From an uncultured bacterium (GTDB taxonomy: Bacteria > Bacillota_I > Bacilli_A > RF39 > UBA660), in assembly GCA_905215635.1 (NCBI GenBank), contig CAJMQX010000053.1, positions 1-5,539 of the forward strand: a stretch of 5,539 bases of DNA. Reading direction: 5' to 3'. The first letter of the stretch is position 1. Each line of letters begins with the position of its first letter. Made by a program: the position numbers and the translations under genes. The notes beneath the pieces were generated by a model that did no database searches, was not told where the DNA came from, and saw only the letters and a list, made by a program, of their open reading frames with translations. Shown here piece by piece: positions 1 through 5,539 of this stretch.

Positions 1-181
1 GTAATAATTCATCATCTATAACGTAAGGCTTTAAAGTTATTTGTATATTATTAATATTACCTATTGTTAAAACTAATGCTGTTTCTTTACTTTTACATGT
101 TAGCCAAGCATAGGTTCCTATTAATATAAATACCCCAAAAAGTACCCCATAAATTCCATACATAATCTTCTTTTTGCTCAT
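1..181 (-). CDS. TasA/SipW-like secreted or membrane-anchored protein, N-terminal part (truncated by window edge)
   Basis: The first 60 residues of an unrecognised exported protein are visible; the rest lies left of position 1. The N-terminus is MSKKK followed by a hydrophobic segment (about residues 6-27) ending in GTYAWLT. A basic start, a hydrophobic core and a TYAW(L/F) junction are typical of TasA/camelysin-type proteins with SipW-dependent signal peptides, and cleavage after TYA would be plausible. It could instead stay as a single-pass anchor. Residues 28-60 are polar with alternating hydrophobic positions, suggesting the start of a beta-rich extracellular domain. Two in-frame ATG codons occur (184 and 181). 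The second is chosen because the Shine-Dalgarno AAGGAAG at 188-194 then sits 6 nt away rather than 3. The gene has its own 5' region with paired inverted repeats and promoter candidates on both strands. Exported status is fairly safe; the family name is tentative. Confidence 0.7.
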   Translation of the reverse strand, partial: MSKKKIMYGIYGVLFGVFILIGTYAWLTCKSKETALVLTIGNINNIQITLKPYVIDDELL

Positions 182-192
182 CATACACTTCC

Positions 193-218
193 TTAAAAAA
201 TCCTCAAGTATTCTACTT
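193..218 (-). repeat. Left copy of an inverted repeat pair (core AAGTAGAATACTT)
   Basis: Read on the minus strand, this copy starts with AAGTAGAATACTT, itself a 5-bp palindrome around GAA. It continues outward with GAGGA and a six-T run. The palindrome extends to TCAAGTA-GAA-TACTTGA at 204-220. The same 13-mer occurs on the plus strand at 375-387, and over 26 bases the copies match at 22 positions by hand alignment. The copy lies just upstream of the Shine-Dalgarno of the left-edge gene, so it would be in that gene's leader. As RNA it could form a 7-bp hairpin followed by GGA and U6, which resembles a weak terminator. Its role as recombination site, operator or attenuator is undecided. Confidence 0.6.
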
Positions 219-323
219 GATAATTCTTAAAAAGTGTTATAAGCCCTTGAAAACATTGACTTTGTATGATTTTTTAAATAATTTTAATAATAACTTTTTC
301 TTCTAAAAATATAACTATGAATA

Positions 324-352
324 TTGCATAATCCCTTTATTTATAGTATAAT
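324..352 (+). promoter_or_regulatory. Candidate sigma-A promoter pointing right, away from the left-edge gene
   Basis: TTGCAT at 324-329 and a perfect TATAAT at 347-352 are separated by 17 nt, the best sigma-70-type match I see in this intergenic region. Transcription would start near 359 and run toward the 3' end of the operon, crossing the hairpins at 372-390 and 407-438. No plus-strand gene lies downstream. Either it makes a short RNA, or it is a promoter in the inactive orientation of an invertible segment, or it is a chance match in AT-rich DNA. Confidence 0.45.
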
Positions 353-367
353 TTAATCATAGTACAA
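340..367 (-). promoter_or_regulatory. Candidate weak promoter for the left-edge gene
   Basis: On the minus strand, TTGTAC (362-367) and TATAAA (340-345) are 16 nt apart. A start near 333 would give a leader of about 150 nt before the ATG at 181. The -35 and -10 are each imperfect, and the site overlaps the better plus-strand promoter. I saw no riboswitch-like fold in the leader. Confidence 0.3.
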
Positions 368-374
368 AATAATA

Positions 375-400
375 AAGTAGAATACTTTATAACTTTTTAA
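375..400 (+). repeat. Right copy of the inverted repeat pair (core AAGTAGAATACTT)
   Basis: The plus strand reads AAGTAGAATACTT followed by TATAAC, five T and AA. This matches the left copy (minus strand, 193-218) at 22 of 26 positions in opposite orientation. Locally it forms a perfect 8-bp stem, ATAAAGTA-GAA-TACTTTAT, at 372-390. The two copies flank about 155 bp containing both promoter candidates. It lies only a few bases beyond the operon terminator, so it belongs to the control region of the left-edge gene rather than to the operon. Confidence 0.6.
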
Positions 401-404
401 ATAG

Positions 405-438
405 AAAAAAGATATCATTACTCGGAGTGATATCTTTT
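405..438 (-). terminator. Rho-independent terminator of the tgt-tag-miaB-ricA operon
   Basis: A perfect 11-bp stem is formed by 407-417 and 428-438 (AAAAGATATCA against its complement) with a 10-nt loop. Minus-strand transcripts continue from the stem directly into six U residues (410-405). The stem overlaps the stop codon of the ricA-like gene at 437-439. The plus-strand side is also T-rich (435-450), so it may work in both directions. The stem is GC-poor, as expected for this genome. Confidence 0.75.
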
Positions 439-778
439 ATACTTTTTCTTTTATATAATCATTAATCATTTTACTTGATATTGATAGTTCATTATTAAAC
501 TTATCCATTTTATCAAGATATTCAAGGTATACTTGCTTATTATTTAGAACGGTTTCTAAATCTTTTATTTGGTGATCTATTTCTTTATATGATGGATCAC
601 CTATATTTTCTAGATGTGTAGCTTTTTTTTCTAATTCTTTTATTTTATCTATTATTTCTTTTATTTCTTCATCTTTACTAAGAATATCTTCTATTTGACG
701 ATATTCTTTATAGAGAGGACTATTTTCGATTGAATTGAATAACCTTTCTAAGCTAGTTTCTAGGTTCATAGATACCAT
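437..778 (-). CDS. ricA: YlbF/YmcA (RicA)-family RNA-processing regulator
   Basis: This is a 113-residue, highly charged, almost entirely helical protein of the Com_YlbF/YmcA family. In B. subtilis RicA (YmcA) forms a complex with RicF (YlbF) and RicT (YaaT) that supports RNase Y-dependent mRNA maturation and affects competence, sporulation and biofilm formation. Here the evidence is the family-like N-terminal pattern (short helix, SPLYKEY, then a long Lys/Glu-rich coiled-coil segment at about residues 25-80) and the position directly after miaB, as ymcA follows ymcB/miaB in B. subtilis. The ATG at 778 has GGAG five nt upstream and overlaps the miaB end by 26 nt, implying translational coupling; an ATG at 769 is the alternative start. 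It contains no cysteine, so it could not itself ligate an iron-sulfur cluster as proposed for the Bacillus complex. The family is fairly secure; assignment to RicA rather than RicF rests mainly on synteny. Confidence 0.75.
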   Translation of the reverse strand: MVSMNLETSLERLFNSIENSPLYKEYRQIEDILSKDEEIKEIIDKIKELEKKATHLENIGDPSYKEIDHQIKDLETVLNNKQVYLEYLDKMDKFNNELSISSKMINDYIKEKV

Positions 779-2162
779 CCAAACTCCATGTCTTAACGTT
801 AGTTATTTTTACAGGAACTATTTTTCCTAGACATTCTTCGCCACATTCTACATTTACTAATTTCATATTATCAGTATATCCAGCATATTTACCTGATTTT
901 TCTGATGGCTCTGTTATTAATACTTGAACTACTTTATCTTTCATTTTTTGATTGCTTTCTAGAGCGTATTTGTTAATTAGTTCATTTAATCTAGCTAAAC
1001 GTTCTTTCTTTTCTTCTTCTTTTGTATCATCTTTCATAAGAGCAGCTGGTGTTCCTTCTCTCTTTGAGAAAATGAATGTATATGCTAAATCATATTTTAC
1101 AGTATTAACAATATCAAGTGTCTTTTTGAAATCTTCTTCTGTTTCTCCTGGAAAACCTACGATAATATCAGTAGTGATACTAACATTAGGAATTTTATCA
1201 CGTAATTTATTTACTATTTCTAGATATTCAGCGGTAGTATATTTTCTTCCCATTAATTTTAAAATACGATCTGAACCTGATTGAATTGGTAAATGAATAT
1301 AAGGCATAATGTTTTCACATTCACTGATAACATCAATCATCTTATCAGTAAAATCCCAAGGATGACTAGTTACAAATCTAATACGAGGAATACCAGTTTG
1401 GCTTACTTCTCCTAGTAAGTCGGCAAAGTCATAATTATCAGCAAAATCTTTACCATATGCATTAACATTTTGACCTAGAAGAGTTACTTCTTGATATCCA
1501 TTATTGTATAATTCTCTTACTTCATCAATAATGTCTTGGTGATTTCTACTTCTTTGTTTACCACGAGTATATGGAACAATACAGTAAGTACAGAACTTAT
1601 CACAACCATATTGTATATTTACCCAAGCTGTATACTTGCTATCTCTTTTAACAGGGATATTTTCATAAACATTTCCTTCAATACTATAAACTTCACGTAC
1701 AGTATTTTCTTTATTTAGATATTCTGAAATATATTTTGGTATTTTATGATAGTTATGAGTTCCACATATTATATCTATCCATTTGTAATCTTTAATTTTA
1801 TTAACTAGACCTTCTTCTTGAGCCATACAACCGCAGAAGATGACAATAATGTCATTGTGGGTTTCTTTTAGATGTTTGATACGGCCTAACATTCCTTCTG
1901 CTTTATTATGAGCATTTTCTCTAATGGCACAAGTATTAACAATTATTACGTTAGCGTCATCCATCTCTTCAGTTTTGGTATAGCCAATATCTTCCATAAT
2001 ACCAGAAATATATTCACTATCATGGACATTCATTTGACATCCATAAGTTAAAATTAAATATTTCTTATCTTTACCAATAAGATCTCCATCATAGTCATCA
2101 TAGATAATCTTACATTCACTTTTACCTCTAGTTTTAGCTTCTAACATATTAGGTAAATTCAT
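753..2162 (-). CDS. miaB: tRNA-2-methylthio-N6-dimethylallyladenosine synthase MiaB
   Basis: This radical SAM methylthiotransferase converts i6A37 to ms2i6A37 in tRNAs that read UNN codons; it acts in the cytoplasm on the product of MiaA. With the ATG at 2162 the protein has 469 residues, somewhat more than the usual 440-510 midpoint and within family range. Domains in order are the N-terminal MTTase domain (about 35-140), with the three auxiliary [4Fe-4S] ligands C42 (TYGCQMN), C78 (NTCAIRE) and C112 (GCMAQ); the radical SAM domain (about 173-395), with C187-x3-C191-x2-C194 (YGCDKFCTYC); and a C-terminal TRAM domain (about 402-467). QYGCDKFCTYCIVPYTRG is the classic MiaB signature and argues against MtaB or RimO. 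A GTG at 2171 is rejected as the start because it overlaps the Shine-Dalgarno. The gene lies 23 nt after tag, and its end overlaps the ricA-like gene. Confidence 0.97.
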   Translation of the reverse strand: MNLPNMLEAKTRGKSECKIIYDDYDGDLIGKDKKYLILTYGCQMNVHDSEYISGIMEDIGYTKTEEMDDANVIIVNTCAIRENAHNKAEGMLGRIKHLKETHNDIIVIFCGCMAQEEGLVNKIKDYKWIDIICGTHNYHKIPKYISEYLNKENTVREVYSIEGNVYENIPVKRDSKYTAWVNIQYGCDKFCTYCIVPYTRGKQRSRNHQDIIDEVRELYNNGYQEVTLLGQNVNAYGKDFADNYDFADLLGEVSQTGIPRIRFVTSHPWDFTDKMIDVISECENIMPYIHLPIQSGSDRILKLMGRKYTTAEYLEIVNKLRDKIPNVSITTDIIVGFPGETEEDFKKTLDIVNTVKYDLAYTFIFSKREGTPAALMKDDTKEEEKKERLARLNELINKYALESNQKMKDKVVQVLITEPSEKSGKYAGYTDNMKLVNVECGEECLGKIVPVKITNVKTWSLDGIYEPRN

Positions 2163-2170
2163 ACTTCTCA

Positions 2171-2177
2171 CTTCCTT
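2171..2177 (-). promoter_or_regulatory. Ribosome binding site that sets the miaB start
   Basis: AAGGAAG on the minus strand is 8 nt upstream of ATG 2162. The in-frame GTG at 2169-2171 overlaps this site and so cannot be its start codon, which fixes the shorter MiaB N-terminus beginning MNLPNMLE. Confidence 0.8.
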
Positions 2178-2185
2178 TAATAATT

Positions 2186-2731
2186 CTATTTATATTTAAA
2201 GCAGGTGGTTTCATGGTCATTAATTATACCAATAGCTTGTAAATATGAATAGATAATAACGGTACCGACAAAGCGCATACCTCTTTGATATAGATCTTTA
2301 CTTATTTCGTCTGATATAGAATTATGAGTTTGAAATAAGTCTGTTGTATTTTTTATTATTTGATTATTAGTAAAATGCCAAATATAGTTAGAGAAACTAT
2401 GATATTCTTCTTTGATATTTATAAATATTTTGGCATTTTTAATCATGGCTTTTATTTTTAATTTATTTCTTATAATATTTTTATTTTGAAGTAATTCTTC
2501 TATTTTAGTTTCGTCATAATTAGCTATTTTTTGATAATCAAAATCATCTAAAGCTGATTTAAAATAAGTTCTTTTATTTAAGATACATTCCCATGATAGT
2601 CCTGCTTGAAAAGACTCTAGTATTAGCATTTCGAATAGATACTTATCATCATGACTAGGTACAGACCATTCTTCATCATGATATTTAACATATAGGGGGT
2701 TATCTAGATTAACCCATTTACATCTTTTCAT
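2186..2731 (-). CDS. tag: DNA-3-methyladenine glycosylase I
   Basis: Tag excises 3-methyladenine from alkylated DNA and so starts base excision repair in the cytoplasm. The 181-residue length matches the family (E. coli Tag is 187). The zinc-snap ligands are all present: C4 (MKRCKWV), H18 (KYHDEEW), H173 (NDH) and C177. The base-pocket residues corresponding to E. coli Y16, E38 and W46 appear as Y17, E39 and W47 within KYHDEEW and ESFQAGLSW. The helix-hairpin-helix-type region follows, and RGMRFVGTVIIYSYLQAIG is the conserved C-terminal segment. The start ATG at 2731 is only 5 nt from the tgt stop, and no clear Shine-Dalgarno precedes it, so translation probably depends on ribosomes finishing tgt. 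It is a DNA-repair gene placed between two tRNA-modification genes. Identification is secure. Confidence 0.95.
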   Translation of the reverse strand: MKRCKWVNLDNPLYVKYHDEEWSVPSHDDKYLFEMLILESFQAGLSWECILNKRTYFKSALDDFDYQKIANYDETKIEELLQNKNIIRNKLKIKAMIKNAKIFINIKEEYHSFSNYIWHFTNNQIIKNTTDLFQTHNSISDEISKDLYQRGMRFVGTVIIYSYLQAIGIINDHETTCFKYK

Positions 2732-2736
2732 AGTTA

Positions 2737-3885
<1,149 letters not shown>

Positions 3886-3900
3886 CTATTTTGTTAAAAG

Positions 3901-3932
3901 AAGAAAAGTGAGATATTTTATCTTCTTTTCTT
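3901..3932 (-). terminator. Weak hairpin between the glycosyltransferase and tgt (attenuator or processing site)
   Basis: Bases 3901-3908 pair with 3925-3932 (8 bp), and inside them 3911-3915 pair with 3919-3923 (5 bp, 3-nt loop). On the minus-strand RNA the stem covers the last codons and stop of the glycosyltransferase gene and is followed by CUUUU. The GC content is very low and the U-tract short, so at most partial termination is expected. Purine-rich DNA forms such stems easily by chance. Confidence 0.3.
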
Positions 3933-4598
3933 TAACATGGCTCTAGATATTCTGATAGAGTCAATTATTGGTTTATAATTACTATGTCTTGCTTCTAAAT
4001 ATACTGTTCTTGTAGGGAGTTGTTCTAATTTCACTTTGTTTTTTACCATGGTTACTAAAACATTCATTTCATATTCAAAACCAGTTCCAGGAATTTCTAA
4101 CATCATAGGAACTACTTCGTTAGTGAAAGCTCTTAATCCAGATTGAGTATCTCTTAGATAAGTTCCATATAAATGATAGAAAACGAATGATGATAATTTA
4201 TTACCAAACTTATTTAGTTTTGGTACTTTATCACTTTCAAAGTTTCTACTTCCTAAGACAAAATTATGAGAGATTAACATTTCACTACTTACACGTAAGA
4301 TATCATTAATGGAATGTTGACCATCACAGTCAAGAGTAACAACACCTTTATATTTATCCATAAAATGTTCTTGATAATATTTAATTCCAGTTTTTAAGGC
4401 ACATCCTTTACCCATATTTTTATCATGAGTTATAATATGACATTTCTTGTCTTTTTTAATTTGATTAAAGATTTCTTTATTTTCACTACCATCATCGACG
4501 ATGATTATATGTTCATAGTTATATTCAAATAATTCTTCAATTACTTTTAGAAGTGTTTCATCTGGATTATATGATGGTATTATAGGTATGCAGCGCAT
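3918..4598 (-). CDS. Family 2 glycosyltransferase, polyprenyl-phosphate sugar transferase type (soluble)
   Basis: This 226-residue GT-A fold enzyme resembles the DPM1/GtrB/ArnC-like group, which transfers a sugar from a nucleotide sugar to a lipid-phosphate carrier for cell-envelope glycans. Seen directly are the nucleotide-binding VDDGS (34-38), NMGKGCALKTG (61-71), the metal-binding DCD of LDCDGQHS (90-96), GSRNF (116-120), the DTQSGLRAF motif (150-158), GFEYEMN (173-179) and HSNYKPIIDSIRI near the C-terminus. The last segment usually leads into membrane helices or a fused GtrA domain, but here the protein stops in AMLKKRR with no transmembrane segment. It would therefore sit on the inner membrane face by its basic tail or with a partner. 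The start ATG 4598 has a strong AAGGGGGA site at 4604-4611, 5 nt away. It is the first gene of the probable operon. The exact donor and acceptor cannot be told. Confidence 0.85.
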   Translation of the reverse strand: MRCIPIIPSYNPDETLLKVIEELFEYNYEHIIIVDDGSENKEIFNQIKKDKKCHIITHDKNMGKGCALKTGIKYYQEHFMDKYKGVVTLDCDGQHSINDILRVSSEMLISHNFVLGSRNFESDKVPKLNKFGNKLSSFVFYHLYGTYLRDTQSGLRAFTNEVVPMMLEIPGTGFEYEMNVLVTMVKNKVKLEQLPTRTVYLEARHSNYKPIIDSIRISRAMLKKRR

Positions 4599-4611
4599 TT
4601 TTATCCCCCTT

Positions 4612-4655
4612 CGGTATATATCTCCACTACGGTTTGGTATATTTTTTCCACCACG
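4612..4655 (-). repeat. Imperfect tandem repeat of about 24 bp in the leader of the glycosyltransferase gene
   Basis: On the minus strand two units follow each other: CGTGGTGGA-AAAAA-TATACC (4636-4655) and CGTAGTGGA-GATA-TATACC (4613-4631). They share 8 of 9 bases in the first block and all six in the second, with a one-base spacer difference. They start just after the predicted transcription start and end at the Shine-Dalgarno. Possible roles are a repressor site or an RNA-binding leader; the function is unknown. Confidence 0.55.
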
Positions 4656-4659
4656 TATT

Positions 4660-4668
4660 AGTATATCA
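4660..4668 (-). promoter_or_regulatory. Candidate extended -10 promoter for the GT2-tgt-tag-miaB-ricA operon
   Basis: The minus strand reads TGATATACT, a TGn extension followed by TATACT. No good -35 is present; the upstream region is nearly pure A/T. The start would lie near 4653, giving a leader of about 55 nt. No terminator is visible between the upstream B-repeat gene (stop at 4703-4705) and this site, so read-through is also possible. Confidence 0.5.
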
Positions 4669-4702
4669 TAATTTTTATATTTTTTATATCTTTTATGAAT
4701 AA

Positions 4703-5539
4703 TTAATTAGTTATTTTTTCATAAATAGCTTCTAGAATTATATCTTTAGTTATAGGAGTGCTTTTTTCAAATTTTTCTCCGGATAAAGACCAATATTTAA
4801 AGGTATAACCTTCTTTAGTTGGAATTGGTAAATCTTCTAAGGTAGTACCACTTTCAATCATTTTAACGTTTATTTGATTTCCTCCCATACTATTAAAGGT
4901 TACTTTTACGTAATCTATAGGAGCCCACTGAGCTTTTAGAGTAGTATCTTCTGTTATTTTTTTAGAGAAATCAAATTCTTTATCGTCCTTAGTTGTCCAT
5001 CTTACAAAGTGATAACCAAACTTAGTAGGAGTGGCTGGTTCTTTTAAGTAAGAATTTTCTTCTATTTCTTCATTAAGAGTACCCGATCCACCATTTAGGT
5101 CATAAGTTATAGTAAGATAGTCTTTTTTAAATTTAGCAATTAATACTAAATCTTTATCAGGAATAGTATCAAAATTATATAGTTCATTACCAATATACCA
5201 GCCTAAGAAGGTATATCTATCTTTTTTAGGATCTTTTGGTCTTTCTATTTTTTCGCCAACTTTTACATTTTGAGTTTTTATTTCACCATCAATATTAAAA
5301 GTTATTACATGATAATCTATTACTTCAGGAGTTTCAGTATATTTAGGAGTAATAGTAATATTTTCATATATGGGATCTGTTTCATTTATGTATGTTCCAT
5401 CTTTTACCCAAGATACAAAGATATAACCTTCTTTTTCAGGAATAGCAACGTTTTCTAAGTTATCCCCTTTTTTGATAGTTAATTCTTGTAATAATGAGCC
5501 ATCAGATGACACTATACGTACTTTATAATGATGATTATT
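4703..5539 (-). CDS. InlB B-repeat surface protein, C-terminal part (N-terminus outside window)
   Basis: The frame is open to the window edge, so 278 residues of a longer protein are visible. A GTG at 5512 is only an internal codon: the residues before it (HHYKVRIV) complete the first repeat. The visible part consists of four Listeria-Bacteroides (InlB B) repeats of about 63-67 residues. Each has a beta-strand start (YKVRIV, YHVITF, LTITYD, VKVTFN), a central GY-x-F-x-x-W motif (GYIFVSW, RYTFLGW, GYHFVRW, GYTFKYW) and a final strand ending KYT, KFK, QWA or IYE. Such repeats form extracellular stalks that carry adhesion domains. The protein ends five residues after the last repeat (KITN) with no LPxTG, hydrophobic tail, SLH, GW or LysM anchor. 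Attachment, if any, must come from the unseen N-terminus, as in lipoproteins or N-terminal transmembrane anchors. Its target is unknown. Confidence 0.85.
   Translation of the reverse strand, partial: NNHHYKVRIVSSDGSLLQELTIKKGDNLENVAIPEKEGYIFVSWVKDGTYINETDPIYENITITPKYTETPEVIDYHVITFNIDGEIKTQNVKVGEKIERPKDPKKDRYTFLGWYIGNELYNFDTIPDKDLVLIAKFKKDYLTITYDLNGGSGTLNEEIEENSYLKEPATPTKFGYHFVRWTTKDDKEFDFSKKITEDTTLKAQWAPIDYVKVTFNSMGGNQINVKMIESGTTLEDLPIPTKEGYTFKYWSLSGEKFEKSTPITKDIILEAIYEKITN
4718..5527 (-). repeat. Four protein-level InlB B-repeats
   Basis: Approximate units in reading order are 5527-5339, 5314-5123, 5119-4919 and 4912-4718. They match in pattern (strand, acidic or glycine turn, P-x-K-x-x-Y/GY-F-x-x-W, T-x-x-I-x-D/E) but clearly differ in sequence at DNA level. 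They look like old duplications that have diverged, not a recent expandable array. Confidence 0.8.

Noticed and set aside
256..284. Second plus-strand promoter TTGACT-N17-TAATTT
   Set aside because: The -35 is good but the -10 is poor and lies in almost pure A/T; the downstream TTGCAT/TATAAT pair is a better candidate.
185..333. Riboswitch or T-box in the leader of the left-edge gene
   Set aside because: No conserved core motif of a known class was recognised; the only clear structure is the 7-bp hairpin at 204-220.
952..1284. 110-residue plus-strand open frame
   Set aside because: It lies wholly inside miaB on the opposite strand, has no convincing ribosome site, and the miaB frame is certain from its Fe-S motifs.
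1536..1718. 60-residue plus-strand open frame
   Set aside because: It is antisense to the radical SAM part of miaB, with low-complexity Ile/Ser/Thr composition typical of a shadow frame.
2163..2171. GTG start for miaB giving three extra residues
   Set aside because: The GTG overlaps the AAGGAAG Shine-Dalgarno; ATG 2162 is correctly spaced.
4669..4702. Terminator after the B-repeat gene
   Set aside because: The sequence is nearly all A/T with no stem that stands out; no supported terminator.
5270..5458. 62-residue plus-strand open frame
   Set aside because: It is antisense to the B-repeat gene, and its Phe/Tyr/Ile-rich composition is what reading an AT-rich gene backward gives.
5510..5512. 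GTG as the true start of the B-repeat protein
   Set aside because: The frame stays open to the window end, the preceding residues complete a B-repeat, and no signal peptide follows the GTG.

Overview
The window is strongly AT-rich and all seven protein genes lie on the minus strand, so transcription runs right to left. TGG encodes tryptophan, and every gene reads through with ordinary stop codons. The base composition, AAGGAAG-type Shine-Dalgarno sites, a RicA/YmcA homologue directly behind miaB (the order seen in Bacillus subtilis), InlB-type B-repeats and a TasA/SipW-like secreted protein together suggest a low-GC Firmicute. A host-associated Bacilli or Erysipelotrichia-like lineage is my best guess. 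That placement is inference; there is no rRNA gene here.

Layout in transcription order. At the right edge is the 3' part of a surface protein made of four InlB B-repeats, whose N-terminus lies outside the window. An AT-rich gap of about 100 bp follows, with an extended -10 promoter candidate and a tandem repeat in the predicted leader. Next comes a compact run of five genes: a soluble family 2 glycosyltransferase, tgt (queuosine pathway), tag (3-methyladenine DNA glycosylase), miaB (ms2i6A tRNA modification) and a RicA/YlbF-family gene whose start overlaps the end of miaB. Spacings are 47, 5 and 23 nt, then a 26-nt overlap, so this is probably one operon. It closes with an 11-bp hairpin and T-tract at 405-438. 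At the left edge, a 250-bp intergenic region precedes the start of another gene, which encodes a membrane-targeted or secreted protein with a TasA/SipW-like N-terminus.

The core of the window is housekeeping. Tgt and MiaB both modify anticodon-loop positions (34 and 37), and RicA-type proteins act in RNA processing, so four-fifths of the operon concerns nucleic-acid modification and maintenance. Two genes beside it are surface-related.

The most interesting stretch is the left intergenic region. Two inverted copies of a palindromic 13-mer, extending to 22 of 26 matching bases, flank a segment of about 155 bp. The best promoter in that segment points away from the surface gene. This is the layout of an invertible promoter (phase-variation switch) read in the OFF orientation. 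A pair of operators or outward-facing attenuator hairpins is the main alternative. Nothing in the window proves inversion, and no recombinase gene is present.
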